From NCBI RefSeq assembly GCF_016863655.1, contig NZ_BOPH01000022.1, positions 62,001 to 126,000 of the forward strand: 64,000 bases of DNA, given 5' to 3'. The stretch comes from Virgisporangium ochraceum. GTDB taxonomy: Bacteria > Actinomycetota > Actinomycetes > Mycobacteriales > Micromonosporaceae. The translations under genes were made by a program, and so were the position numbers. Numbering within the stretch: the first letter of the stretch is position 1; each line of letters starts with the position of its first letter. The notes below the pieces were generated by a model, which was given only the letters and a program-made list of their open reading frames with translations, was not told the DNA's origin and did no database searches. Below are positions 1 through 8,099 of this stretch, piece after piece.

Positions 1-45
1 CTCCGCGGTTGTCGTTCACACCCGGTCGGTCCGACGGCTCGGAAA

Positions 46-1089
46 GTGTTTTCCGTGGTTCCGCCGCCTCCCGGACGACCGTCCAGACGGCCTGCACGCC
101 GATCCGGGGTGTCGGTCGGCACGGCGTCGAAGGCGCTCAACGGCCGCGGGCAGCTGCGCGCCGAGACCCGCGACCGGGTGCGCGCGGCGGCCCAGGAGCT
201 CGGGTTCGTGCCGAACGCGGTGGCGGCGAGCCTGCTGAGCGGCCGCACCTACACCGTCGGTCTCATCATGACCGACCACCATGGACGGTTCGGCCTGCCG
301 ATCCCGCACGGTGCCGAGGACGCGCTCGGCTGGGGCGAGACGGTCGCGTTCGTGTGCGACACCCGCGACGACCCGATCCGCGAGCAGCACTACGTGCGCA
401 GCCTGCTGCGCCGGCGCGTCGACGGGATCATCGTCGCGGGCCGGCGCACGGAGGCGCGGCTGCCGCTGGCCGGCATCCCCGCGAGCATGGCCGCCGGCGG
501 CCCGGCGGTTCCGGTGGTCTACGCGTTCGCGCGCTCCGCCGACGCCGGTGACTGCAGCGTCGTCGTCGACGAGGCCGCTGGCGCGGTGACGGCGGTCGAG
601 CACCTCGTGCGGACCGGCCGGCGGCGCATCGCGCACGTCACCGGTCCGCACGGACACGCGTCGGTACGCGCCCGGGTCGAGGGCACGCACCGGGCGCTGC
701 GCGCGGCCGGCCTGGACCTCGTCGGCGAGCCCTGGTACGGCGGCTGGAGCGAGGTGTGGGGCCGGTTCGCCGCGGCCGCGCTGACCCGGTCGCATCCCGA
801 GGTCGACGCGGTGTTCTGCGGCAGCGACGTGATCGCCCGCGGCGTCGCCGACGGGCTGCGCGAGAGCGGCCGCCGCCTGCCCGACGACGTCGCGTTGGTC
901 GGCGTGGACAACTGGGCACCGGTGGCGGAGGGCTGCCGGCCACCACTGACCACAGTGGACCTGAACCTGCGCGAGGTGGGCCGCGTCGCGGGCACGCTGC
1001 TGCTGCGGGCCATCGTGCACGGCACGGAGGCCGGCCTCCACACGGTCGCCTGCCGGCTGGTGGTGCGGGCCTCCTCGGCCCCGGCCTGA
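46..1089 (+). CDS. LacI-family transcriptional regulator, N-terminus doubtful
   Basis: A LacI/GalR repressor of about 347 residues: a DNA-binding helix-turn-helix (SGVSVGTASKALNG, about residues 20-33) followed by a periplasmic-binding-protein-like sugar sensor domain to the end. It probably senses a sugar-like ligand, but none can be named. The first helix is abnormal in this frame: where the family has a T-[VI]-x-D-V-A-R-R-S-G pattern, this frame reads SRRPARRSG, while another frame of the same bases reads TTVQ just before. A one-base indel near 85-105, or a start lying left of the window, would explain this. The GTG at 46 is therefore only a working start. The gene is followed 29 nt later, on the same strand, by the NadR-like pair. 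Confidence 0.75.
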   Translation: MFSVVPPPPGRPSRRPARRSGVSVGTASKALNGRGQLRAETRDRVRAAAQELGFVPNAVAASLLSGRTYTVGLIMTDHHGRFGLPIPHGAEDALGWGETVAFVCDTRDDPIREQHYVRSLLRRRVDGIIVAGRRTEARLPLAGIPASMAAGGPAVPVVYAFARSADAGDCSVVVDEAAGAVTAVEHLVRTGRRRIAHVTGPHGHASVRARVEGTHRALRAAGLDLVGEPWYGGWSEVWGRFAAAALTRSHPEVDAVFCGSDVIARGVADGLRESGRRLPDDVALVGVDNWAPVAEGCRPPLTTVDLNLREVGRVAGTLLLRAIVHGTEAGLHTVACRLVVRASSAPA

Positions 1090-1103
1090 GCTCGCGCGCA
1101 ACG

Positions 1104-1123
1104 GGTACCCTCGGCGGCGTGAC
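1104..1123 (+). promoter_or_regulatory. Leaderless-type promoter, duplicated upstream of the second NadR-like gene
   Basis: The 20-mer GGTACCCTCGGCGGCGTGAC places TACCCT (1106-1111) seven nt before the GTG start at 1119. There is no Shine-Dalgarno sequence. The identical 20-mer recurs at 2287-2306 before the next gene, so promoter and start were copied together with the gene. Confidence 0.5.
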
Positions 1124-2276
1124 GGCGCCGCCGATGGCCTGGTACGGCTCGAGCTTCACGTACTACGAACCCGATCCCGGGGAGCTCGACGCGGCGGCCG
1201 TGGAGGCGCGCGCCCGTCGCCTGGAGTCCTTCTCCCCCGACCAGTTCACTCCCCGTCCCGATGGTGGCGGTGACAGCACGGGCATCGTGCTCGGGCGCTT
1301 CCTACCCGTCCACGATGGACACCGCTACCTCGTCGAGGTCGCCCGCGCGTTCGCCCGCCGGTTGTGGATCTTCGTGCGGATCAACCGCAACGACCGGATC
1401 CCGTGGGAGGTCCGCCGGGACTGGCTCACCGGGCTGTTCCCCGACGTCACGGTCGTACCGGTCGCGGACCCCGCCAGGTTCACCCGGGAGGACCTGTTCG
1501 CGCTGTGGGACGAGCGCGTCCGGGAACATGTGCTGCCCGACTACGTGGTGATGGGCAACGACTACGGCCCCGAGCTCGCCCGGCGGTTCGGCGCGCGGTT
1601 GCTCGTGGTCGACCGGACGGCCGTTCCGGTGTCCGGCAGCAGGATCCGGAGCTGGCCGGCGCGCAACGCCGCGTACCTGCCGCCGCCGGTACGGACGTGG
1701 TACCTCGCCAACGAGCCGGCGATGGAGCCGTTCGAGGGACCCGGACCCGTCGACCCCGCCACCGTCGGGCGGGTGTGCCTCATCGGGCCCGAGTCCACCG
1801 GCAAGACGCACCTGGCCCTCCGGCTGGCCATCCACTACGGCACCGTCCACGTGCCGGAGTTCGCCCGCGGGATGCGCCACGACTGGGATCCCCCGTCGAT
1901 CTCGCTGATCGCCCACGGGCAGCGGGCGTCGGAGACGGCGATGGCGCGCCGGGCGAACCGGGTGCTGTTCTGCGACACCGATCTGCTCGCCGTGCGGCTG
2001 TGGAGCGAGCGGCTGTTCGGCGCCGCGCCCGACTGGCTGCAGGCCGCCACCGGGCCCGGCGGCGACATCGACCTGTACCTGTTGACGTCGAGCGACCAGC
2101 TCTTCGTCGGGCCGCCGGAGTACAACCGGCCGGCGGAACGGCACGCGTTCTTCCACCGGTGCCGGGCCGAGCTGACCCGGCAGGGCCACCGGTACGTCAT
2201 CCTCGCCGGTGCCGTCGAGGGCCGGCTACGGACCGCCGTGCAGGCCGTCGACGCCCTGCTGGCAGAGGAGGCGTGA
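1119..2276 (+). CDS. NadR-like bifunctional NMN adenylyltransferase / ribosylnicotinamide kinase, copy 1
   Basis: Protein of 385 residues with the two-domain NadR layout. The nucleotidyltransferase half carries GRFLPVHDGH (59-68, with the HxGH residues H65 and H68) and an SGSRIRSWP segment (171-179) like the family ISGTKIR motif. The kinase half begins with the Walker A GPESTGKT (222-229), followed by the typical VPEFAR and CDTDLLAVRLWSERLFG stretches. Known NadR proteins phosphorylate nicotinamide riboside to NMN and adenylate NMN to NAD in the cytoplasm. The repressor helix-turn-helix of enterobacterial NadR is absent. The GTG start is chosen because TACCCT lies 7 nt upstream; ATG 1134 is an alternative. 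About 85 residues precede nothing known beyond a shared MAWYGSSF leader also found in the tandem paralogue 25 nt downstream. Confidence 0.85.
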   Translation: MTAPPMAWYGSSFTYYEPDPGELDAAAVEARARRLESFSPDQFTPRPDGGGDSTGIVLGRFLPVHDGHRYLVEVARAFARRLWIFVRINRNDRIPWEVRRDWLTGLFPDVTVVPVADPARFTREDLFALWDERVREHVLPDYVVMGNDYGPELARRFGARLLVVDRTAVPVSGSRIRSWPARNAAYLPPPVRTWYLANEPAMEPFEGPGPVDPATVGRVCLIGPESTGKTHLALRLAIHYGTVHVPEFARGMRHDWDPPSISLIAHGQRASETAMARRANRVLFCDTDLLAVRLWSERLFGAAPDWLQAATGPGGDIDLYLLTSSDQLFVGPPEYNRPAERHAFFHRCRAELTRQGHRYVILAGAVEGRLRTAVQAVDALLAEEA

Positions 2277-2286
2277 CCGGCGCGGC

Positions 2287-2306
2287 GGTACCCTCGGCGG
2301 CGTGAC
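2287..2306 (+). promoter_or_regulatory. Second copy of the leaderless-type promoter
   Basis: Same 20-mer as at 1104-1123. TACCCT at 2289-2294 is seven nt before the GTG at 2302. It starts 10 nt after the previous stop codon, so the second NadR-like gene can be transcribed independently of the first. Confidence 0.5.
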
Positions 2307-3429
2307 CTCCCTCGCCCCACCGCCGCCGATGGCCTGGTACGGATCGAGCTTCGTGTACGAGCCGCCGACGGTCGGCGACCTGGACGCCGCCGCCGCGTCG
2401 GGGCGCGCCCACCGGTTGGCGCGCTTCAGCCCCGAGCAGTTCACCCCGCGCCCGGGCGGGGGCGACACCTCGGGCGTGGTGCTCGGCCGGTTCCTGCCCG
2501 TCCACGATGGACACCGGTACCTCGTCGAGTTCGCCCGCGCCTACACGGGCCGGATCACCGCGTACGTGCGCGTGGGCGCGGCCGACCCGATCCCGTGGGA
2601 GGTACGCCGCGACTGGCTGGCCGAGCTCTTCCCCGACGTGCGTACCGTCGCGATCGAGGACGCGTGGACCGGCGAGACCAACTGGTGGAACGCGGTGCAC
2701 AACCGGTGGCTCGACACCATCCGCGCCGACGGCATGCCCGACTTCCTCTTCTCCGGTGAGCACTACGGCAAGGTCGTGGCGGGCCGGCTGGGCATCCGGC
2801 ACGTGCCGGTCGACCGCACGGCGGTCCCGGTCTCGGGAACGCTGGTCCGGCAGGCGCCGTGGGACCACGCGCGGCACCTGCCGCCGTGCGTGCGGGCCTG
2901 GTACGTGCGCCGGGTGACGATCGTCGGTGCCGAGGGGTCCGGCAAGAGCACCCTGGCCACCGACCTCGCCCGGCACTACGACACCGTCTGCGTGTCGGAG
3001 GCGGCCCGCTCCTTCGATCAGCTCTGGGGCCGCAGCATGCATCCCGGGGAGGTGTCGGACATCGCCCAGGCGCAGGTGACCGCGCAGGCGACGCTCGCCC
3101 GCCACGCCCACCGGGTGCTGTTCTGCGACACCGACCCGATGACGGTCGGCCTCTGGAGCGAGCGTCTCTTCGAGGCCGTCCCCGACTGGCTGCGGGAGGT
3201 CGGTGCTGCCGACCCCGCCGACCTGTACCTGCTCACCGAGCCGGAGTGGCCGTTCGAGGGCTCGCCCACACGCGACAGCCCGGCGGAGCGGCGGGCCTTC
3301 CACGCGCGGATCGCCGAGGAGCTGACCCGCCTCGGTCGGCCCTTCGTCCGGATGACGGGCGGCCGCGAGCAACGCGTGGAACAGGCGCGGCTGGCGGTCG
3401 ACGGGATGCTGGCGACGCCGCGCCCGTGA
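2302..3429 (+). CDS. NadR-like bifunctional NMN adenylyltransferase / ribosylnicotinamide kinase, copy 2
   Basis: A 375-residue tandem paralogue of the preceding gene. It keeps the nucleotidyltransferase motif GRFLPVHDGH (62-71), the VPVSGTLVR segment (176-183) and Walker A GAEGSGKS (209-216), and later CDTDPMTVGLWSERLF. It lacks the roughly 20-residue linker present between the halves of copy 1. Divergence outside the motifs is substantial, so this is an old duplication, or two subunits with different substrates, rather than a recent copy. Its TGA overlaps the GTG start of the P450 gene (GTGA), so the two are translationally coupled. The function in NAD salvage is inferred from the family; action on a different pyridine nucleotide cannot be excluded. 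Confidence 0.82.
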   Translation: MTSLAPPPPMAWYGSSFVYEPPTVGDLDAAAASGRAHRLARFSPEQFTPRPGGGDTSGVVLGRFLPVHDGHRYLVEFARAYTGRITAYVRVGAADPIPWEVRRDWLAELFPDVRTVAIEDAWTGETNWWNAVHNRWLDTIRADGMPDFLFSGEHYGKVVAGRLGIRHVPVDRTAVPVSGTLVRQAPWDHARHLPPCVRAWYVRRVTIVGAEGSGKSTLATDLARHYDTVCVSEAARSFDQLWGRSMHPGEVSDIAQAQVTAQATLARHAHRVLFCDTDPMTVGLWSERLFEAVPDWLREVGAADPADLYLLTEPEWPFEGSPTRDSPAERRAFHARIAEELTRLGRPFVRMTGGREQRVEQARLAVDGMLATPRP

Positions 3430-4598
3430 CCGACCCGTTCGGACCGGCGTACTTCGCCGATCCCCACTCCGTCTTCGACCGCCTGCGCGCCACCGCTCCC
3501 GTGTACCGGAGCGACCGCCTGCGCCGGTTCGTGCTCACCGGGTACGACGACGCGGTGGCGGTGCTCCACGACACCGCCACCTACTCGTCGGCGGTGGTTC
3601 CCCAGGTGCCGCGGCGCGACAGCGACCTGCTGGCCGGTTTCACGGACTGGTCGGCGCGGTGGCTGTTCTTCCTCGACCCGCCGGAGCACGCCGTCCGGCG
3701 GGCACCGGTCGCGAAGGCGCTCGGCCCCAGGAGGATCGGCGGTTCGGCCGACCGCATCGCCGCGCTGGCGCGCGGTCTGCTGACGGACCTGCCGCCGCAC
3801 GGGTTCGACGTGCTGGCCGACTTCGCGCATCCGTTGGCCGCACGGGTGATCGCCGACCTGCTGTGCGCGCCCGGCGCCGAGACCGACCGGTTCCTGGCCC
3901 ACGCCCGCGCGATGGAGCACGCCGGCATCCACGCCCGCGACCCCGACGCCCGCCGCGACGGTCTCGCCGCGATCGCGGCCGCCACGGCCGCGCTCCGCCA
4001 CCGCGTCACCGACGGCACCGCGCTCGCGCCCGTGCCGGCCGCGCTCCGCGACGCCTGGGGCGCCGACCGCGACCTCGTCGGCGCCCATAGCCTGGTGCTG
4101 CTGTTCGCCGGTGTGGAGACCACGCAGAACCTCATCGCCAACGCGGTGCACGCCCTTGCGCGTCAGGGGCTGTGGGACCGGCTGCGCGCCGACCGGTCCC
4201 TGCTCGCCGGCGCGGTCGAGGAGGCCGCCCGCTTCGACCCGCCGGTGCTGGGCGTGCTGCGCCGGGCCACCCGCGACGTGACGCTGGCCGGCGTGCCGGT
4301 GCCGGCCGGCGCGGAGCTCGTCGTGATGGTGGCCGCCGCGAACCGCGACCCGGCCCGCTTCCCCGACCCGGGCCGCCTCGACGTGCGTCGCTCCCCCAAC
4401 CCGCACCTGTCGTTCGGGCTCGGCCCGCACTACTGCCCGGGCGCCGCGCTCACCCGGGTCACCGCGCGGACCGCGCTGGACGCGCTCCTCGACGCCTGTC
4501 CCCGCCTACGGATCGCCGAGCCCGACCTGCCGTGGCGCGACCACGACCCGATCGTGCGCGGCCTCACCCGCCTCCCGGTGCACGCGTCGGCAGGCTAG
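3426..4598 (+). CDS. Cytochrome P450
   Basis: Soluble bacterial P450 of 390 residues. All signature elements are present: I-helix oxygen-binding AGVETT (228-233), K-helix ExxR (E266-R269), and the heme loop FGLGPHYCPG (330-339) with the axial cysteine C337. The family hydroxylates or otherwise oxidises small hydrophobic substrates using electrons from ferredoxin and a reductase; no ferredoxin gene is nearby. The GTG start overlaps the stop of the NadR-like gene by 4 nt, which suggests co-translation and is an unusual partnership of an NAD-salvage enzyme with a P450. The final codons and stop lie inside a 25-bp sequence repeated exactly at 4729-4753. Confidence 0.93.
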   Translation: MTDPFGPAYFADPHSVFDRLRATAPVYRSDRLRRFVLTGYDDAVAVLHDTATYSSAVVPQVPRRDSDLLAGFTDWSARWLFFLDPPEHAVRRAPVAKALGPRRIGGSADRIAALARGLLTDLPPHGFDVLADFAHPLAARVIADLLCAPGAETDRFLAHARAMEHAGIHARDPDARRDGLAAIAAATAALRHRVTDGTALAPVPAALRDAWGADRDLVGAHSLVLLFAGVETTQNLIANAVHALARQGLWDRLRADRSLLAGAVEEAARFDPPVLGVLRRATRDVTLAGVPVPAGAELVVMVAAANRDPARFPDPGRLDVRRSPNPHLSFGLGPHYCPGAALTRVTARTALDALLDACPRLRIAEPDLPWRDHDPIVRGLTRLPVHASAG

Positions 4599-4753
4599 GC
4601 GACGTCCCCCTTTCCGCCGATCTTGCAGTTGTGGCCTTCATCAAAACACGACATTTCAGCAAATAGAGGCGGCCACGAGTGCAAGATCGGCGGAGGGTTC
4701 GACAACGGCGCGAACGCGAGCGGCGCGGCCGGTGCACGCGTCGGCAGGCTAGG
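4575..4753. repeat. 154-bp insertion bounded by 25-bp direct repeats, containing a palindrome
   Basis: The 25 bases at 4575-4599, which encode the last P450 residues and stop, recur exactly at 4729-4753, where they contain the CTA stop of the convergent DUF1349 gene. Removing one copy plus the 129 bp between them would leave the two convergent genes sharing a CTAG stop overlap. The simplest reading is that the intervening DNA was inserted, or arose by local duplication, and doubled its target. The palindromic element at 4614-4693 is the cargo. Confidence 0.7.
4614..4693. repeat. REP-like palindromic element, family A copy 1
   Basis: Arms 4614-4636 and 4671-4693 are inverted copies (21 of 23 bases pair) built on CGATCTTGCA...GTGGCC, with a 34-nt A+T-rich loop that contrasts sharply with the surroundings. 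A second member with nearly identical arms and a different loop lies at 19517-19587. It could also act as a bidirectional terminator between convergent genes. Confidence 0.75.
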
Positions 4754-5288
4754 AGCCGTCGCGGGGGTCGGCGAGGGTCTCGTGGACCAGTGACACCCCC
4801 GAGAACGTGGCGGTCAGCCCGTCGCCGGTCGGCGACTGGACGCCGACGCCCACCTCGTGCCCGTCGACCGGTCCCAGCGTGAACAGCCGCACCAGCGACC
4901 AGCGGTCGCCGTCGGCCGAGAAGTGGAACGCGTAGACCTCGCCCGTGCGGGAGATCCGCAGCCACGTCTCGCCGGGCGTGGGCACCACGACGCCGTTGGC
5001 GTCGTCGGAGACGCCCCGGGTGACGACCGTGACGATCATGTCGGTGCCCTCGGGCGACCGCTCCAGCGCGAGCTTCGCCCACGTCGACGGTCCACCGTGG
5101 ACGAACAGGGTGCCGGCGTCGTACGTGGCGGCCAGCGGCACCCGGACGTGCGCGCGCAGCTGGAAGTCGCCGGTCACCGGCACCAGGCGCAGCGGGGCGC
5201 TCGCGGTGGCCTCGCCGGTGGCGGGGTCGATGAACCAGTCGGTGCGGGCGGACGCGCTGAACGTTCCGGTGAGCGATTCGGTAGACAT
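4749..5288 (-). CDS. DUF1349 family protein, concanavalin A-like fold
   Basis: Protein of 179 residues matching the DUF1349 type of small beta-sandwich proteins: an N-terminal ARTDWFIDPATG segment, GTLFVHGGPSTWAKLALE in the middle, and the WLRISRTGEVYAFHFSADG stretch typical of the laminin G/concanavalin-like fold. No signal peptide is seen, so it is probably cytoplasmic. Family members are often annotated as regulators of enolase, without firm evidence; carbohydrate or ligand binding is more likely from the fold. The start ATG is supported by TAGGGT seven nt upstream (5296-5301 on the opposite strand), a leaderless arrangement. The stop CTA lies within the 25-bp repeat shared with the P450 gene. 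Confidence 0.8.
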   Translation of the reverse strand: MSTESLTGTFSASARTDWFIDPATGEATASAPLRLVPVTGDFQLRAHVRVPLAATYDAGTLFVHGGPSTWAKLALERSPEGTDMIVTVVTRGVSDDANGVVVPTPGETWLRISRTGEVYAFHFSADGDRWSLVRLFTLGPVDGHEVGVGVQSPTGDGLTATFSGVSLVHETLADPRDGS

Positions 5289-5327
5289 GCGGCGGACCCT
5301 ATCGGACGCGGCCGCGCGACAGCGGGA

Positions 5328-5858
5328 TCAGTCGCAGACGAAGCGGCTGCGCGGCCGCTGCTCCTCGCGCCGCGAGGCCGCCCGCCGCTGCGTCAGACCG
5401 CTCGGCGCGGATCCGGGTCGCCCGGCCACCTCGCGCCGGGGCGGCGCCGGCGGACCCTGCTCGCGCTGACGCCGCACGACGTACCGCCCGGGCGCGATGC
5501 CGGTGCCGCCGTGCTCGCGGTGCAGCAGGTAGGCCACGTCGAGGGCCTCGAACGCGCCGAGGGCGAGCCCGAGGGTGTCGTCGACATCGGCCGTCCACAG
5601 GCAGGTGCCGGGATCGGCGACCAGCGTGTGCGCGTTTCCACCGGCACCACCGCGCAGCAGTTCCACGCCCTCGGGCGGGACCTCGTGCCAGGCGGCCCCG
5701 GACCGGACGGTGACGTGCCCGACCGCGTCGTCCATCGGCAGGACGATGAGGTCGCCCTGCGCCTGGATTCCGTCGTGCACGGGGATGACGAGGTCGAGCA
5801 TCAGGTGCAGGTCGACCGGGCGCCCGGTGGCGCCGGTGAGGTCGGCCAGGGTCTTCAT
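5328..5858 (-). CDS. Hypothetical protein, arginine-rich C-terminus
   Basis: Protein of 176 residues that I do not recognise. About 125 N-terminal residues look folded (MKTLADLTGATGRPVDLHL, then alternating hydrophobic segments with PMDDAVGHVTVRSGAAWHEV and ADVDDTLGLALGAFEALDVA). The last 50 residues are arginine- and proline-rich and probably disordered or nucleic-acid binding. The ATG at 5858 is preceded by a strong GGAGGG ribosome binding site. It lies 53 nt downstream of the DUF6745-type gene on the same strand and is likely co-transcribed with it. Confidence 0.7.
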   Translation of the reverse strand: MKTLADLTGATGRPVDLHLMLDLVIPVHDGIQAQGDLIVLPMDDAVGHVTVRSGAAWHEVPPEGVELLRGGAGGNAHTLVADPGTCLWTADVDDTLGLALGAFEALDVAYLLHREHGGTGIAPGRYVVRRQREQGPPAPPRREVAGRPGSAPSGLTQRRAASRREEQRPRSRFVCD

Positions 5859-5911
5859 GTGCTTCCCTCCGTTCGTGGGTCCGGGCCCGTTCGGACGCGG
5901 GCCCGTCGGGT

Positions 5912-7120
5912 TCAGGTCCGGCGGTACAGGCGGGCGTACTGGTCTCCGGTGAGCCCGTACGTCCACGCCGCGGCGGAGACCGCCGTGGGAACGTCGGCGG
6001 GCACCGGAAGGCCGTAGCGGCGACGGGTCCCGTCGCGCTCGGCGCTGCCGTTGGTGGCGAGCAGCACCCGCGTCGGCTCGCCCCACACCCGCTCGGGCAG
6101 GTCGTACAGGCGCAGGTCGAAGCCGGGGTTGCCGGGGTCGGGCGCGGTGTCGACCAGCCGCAGACCGGCCGTGGCGATGTAGGTGTCCCAGCCCAGCGCC
6201 TCGATGCCGCACCGACGGACCTCGACGTTGGGCTCGGCGTGCACCGCGTCGACCGTCGGAGCGTCGACGACCCACGCCGGCACGCGCGTGCCGTGCCAGA
6301 AGTACAGCGCCCACCCGTCGCTCCAGCCGACCGCCGGGCCGGTGGCGCAGTGCAGCCGGGCCGGCGACCCGGCGACCCGCTCGGTGCGCACGAACACCGG
6401 CGGCTCGCTCACGAGGACGAAGTCGAGACACGGGTACCACCATCCGGCCGACTGCGCCGCGGAGTACTTCTCCACCCGCCGCCGCCACCCGCGCTCACGC
6501 TCGTCGGCGGCGACCGCGCTGAAGAACGACGCGTACGCGGTCCACGCGGACTCCCACCGGCCGCCGAGGGTCAGCGTCCACGTGCGCCAGTCCGACGGGA
6601 CGCGCCGGTTGGCCCGCCGGACCCGACCGACCGGCGAGACCGCGAGGGCGGCGGCGCGCGCCGACTCCTGGGCGCGGGCGGGAGCGTGGGACAGCAGCAG
6701 ACCCGTCACCGCGTCGTCGACCGCCAGCGCCACCGCGTGCGGAGCGAGCGCCGTGTCGACCGGCTCGAACACCTCACGCCGCACGGCCGCGACCACGTGC
6801 GGGTCGAACCGGTTCATGATCGCCCGCTCGGTCCGCGACTCGACGGCATCGCGGATCATGCCGGCGAGCGCCCGGTGCTCCCGGCCGGGGGTCTCGTCGA
6901 CCTGGGCCAGGTCGAGCGCCCGGGCGAGCGCCAGCGGCGAGGTGACCCGGGCGACCCGCGCCGGCCAGCCGACGCCGCAGTACTGGTAGCAGGCACGGGC
7001 GCCGGACTCCCAGGCGGCCCACCTGACCGGGTCGGTACCGAGGGCGCGGTCGACCCACACGTCGGCGTGTGCCGGCAGCGCCTGCCGCTGAACCTCGTCG
7101 AGCCTCCGCACGCGGCCCAT
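5912..7120 (-). CDS. DUF6745-type protein
   Basis: Protein of 402 residues resembling the actinobacterial DUF6745 group: the hallmark segment GPAVGWSDGWALYFWHGTRV followed by PAWVVDAPTVDAV, then CGIEALGWDTYI and a C-terminal TNGSAERDGTRRRYGLPVP. No function is established for this family; related proteins have been seen with leucine-rich repeats and near housekeeping genes. No signal peptide or membrane segment is apparent. The ATG at 7120 is preferred over an in-frame start 21 nt upstream because GGGGAGGTGG sits just before it. The gene faces away from the methyltransferase gene at 7299. Confidence 0.72.
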   Translation of the reverse strand: MGRVRRLDEVQRQALPAHADVWVDRALGTDPVRWAAWESGARACYQYCGVGWPARVARVTSPLALARALDLAQVDETPGREHRALAGMIRDAVESRTERAIMNRFDPHVVAAVRREVFEPVDTALAPHAVALAVDDAVTGLLLSHAPARAQESARAAALAVSPVGRVRRANRRVPSDWRTWTLTLGGRWESAWTAYASFFSAVAADERERGWRRRVEKYSAAQSAGWWYPCLDFVLVSEPPVFVRTERVAGSPARLHCATGPAVGWSDGWALYFWHGTRVPAWVVDAPTVDAVHAEPNVEVRRCGIEALGWDTYIATAGLRLVDTAPDPGNPGFDLRLYDLPERVWGEPTRVLLATNGSAERDGTRRRYGLPVPADVPTAVSAAAWTYGLTGDQYARLYRRT

Positions 7121-7298
7121 CTCCACCTCCCCGCGTCGCACGCTGATGATGGCGGTGCGGGACGGCCCCGGTCCACGCGTTTACCTGTCCATAGTGGACG
7201 ATCCAGGTCGGCCCGAAGCCGCCCGCGGCCGGTCACAGCACGTGTTGCTACCATCGACGCGCGTAACCGTGACGGGGTCCTTCTTCGAAAGAGGTGCG

Positions 7299-8099
7299 AT
7301 GGACAGGCCGGGCTGGGTGGCCGACGAGGTCGACATCACGGTGCCGAACGCGGCCCGGATCTACGACTTCGCGCTGGGCGGTTTCCACAACTTCGAGGTC
7401 GACCGGCAGTTCTTCGAGGCCGCGGAGCAGGCGTGGCCGAACCTCCGGCTCGTCGCACACGCCAACCGCGCCTACCTGCGGCGCGTGGTGCAGTGGCTGA
7501 CCGACGCCGGGATCCGGCAGTTCCTCGACGTCGGCTCCGGCATCCCGACGCTAGGCAACGTGCACGAGGTCGCCCAGCGCACCGCGCCCGACGCCCGCGT
7601 GGTGTACGTCGACGTCGACCCCGTGGCCGTCTCACATGGACAGTCGATCCTCGCCGACAACCCGAACGCCTGCGCGATCCGCGCCGACCTGCGCAGGCCG
7701 GAGGAGATTCTCGGCCACCCCGACGTCGCCTCGGTCATCGACCTCACGCAACCGGTCGCGGTCCTGCTGATCGCGGTGCTGCACTTCGTTCCGGACGACG
7801 ACCGGCCCGCCGAGATCATCGCCAGCTACCGCGACGCGATCGCCAGCGGGAGCTACCTCGCGATCTCGCACGGGGTCACCGACCCGGCGCCGAGCGACGA
7901 GCAGGAGCGGGTCCGCGACCTGTACCGGCGCACGCCGACGCCGATCTCCACCCGCACCCCGGAGGAGATCGCCGCGATGCTCGACGGCTTCGACCTCGTG
8001 GAGCCGGGCATCGTCCCGGTGACCGAATGGCACCCGGAACCCGGCTCCGACGAGGAGCCCCAACGCGACATCGTCGCCGCGGTGGGTCGCCGGCCCTAG
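7299..8099 (+). CDS. S-adenosyl methyltransferase, DUF574/PF04672 type
   Basis: Protein of 266 residues of the actinobacterial SAM-dependent methyltransferase group formerly called DUF574. It begins with the group-typical ITVPNAARIYDFALGG, carries the SAM motif LDVGSGIPTLGNVHEVA (about 84-100), then VVYVDVDPVAVSH and AVLHFVPDDD. Members of this group are numerous in actinomycetes and their substrates are mostly unknown. The ATG at 7299 follows an AAAGAGG ribosome binding site; a TACCAT box at 7249-7254 is a possible -10. The TAG stop (8097-8099) is part of the CTAG that borders the inserted palindromic element. Confidence 0.85.
   Translation: MDRPGWVADEVDITVPNAARIYDFALGGFHNFEVDRQFFEAAEQAWPNLRLVAHANRAYLRRVVQWLTDAGIRQFLDVGSGIPTLGNVHEVAQRTAPDARVVYVDVDPVAVSHGQSILADNPNACAIRADLRRPEEILGHPDVASVIDLTQPVAVLLIAVLHFVPDDDRPAEIIASYRDAIASGSYLAISHGVTDPAPSDEQERVRDLYRRTPTPISTRTPEEIAAMLDGFDLVEPGIVPVTEWHPEPGSDEEPQRDIVAAVGRRP

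Noticed and set aside
1119..4598. NadR-NadR-P450 region as part of a secondary-metabolite cluster
   Set aside because: No backbone enzyme (PKS, NRPS, terpene synthase) or tailoring group is adjacent.
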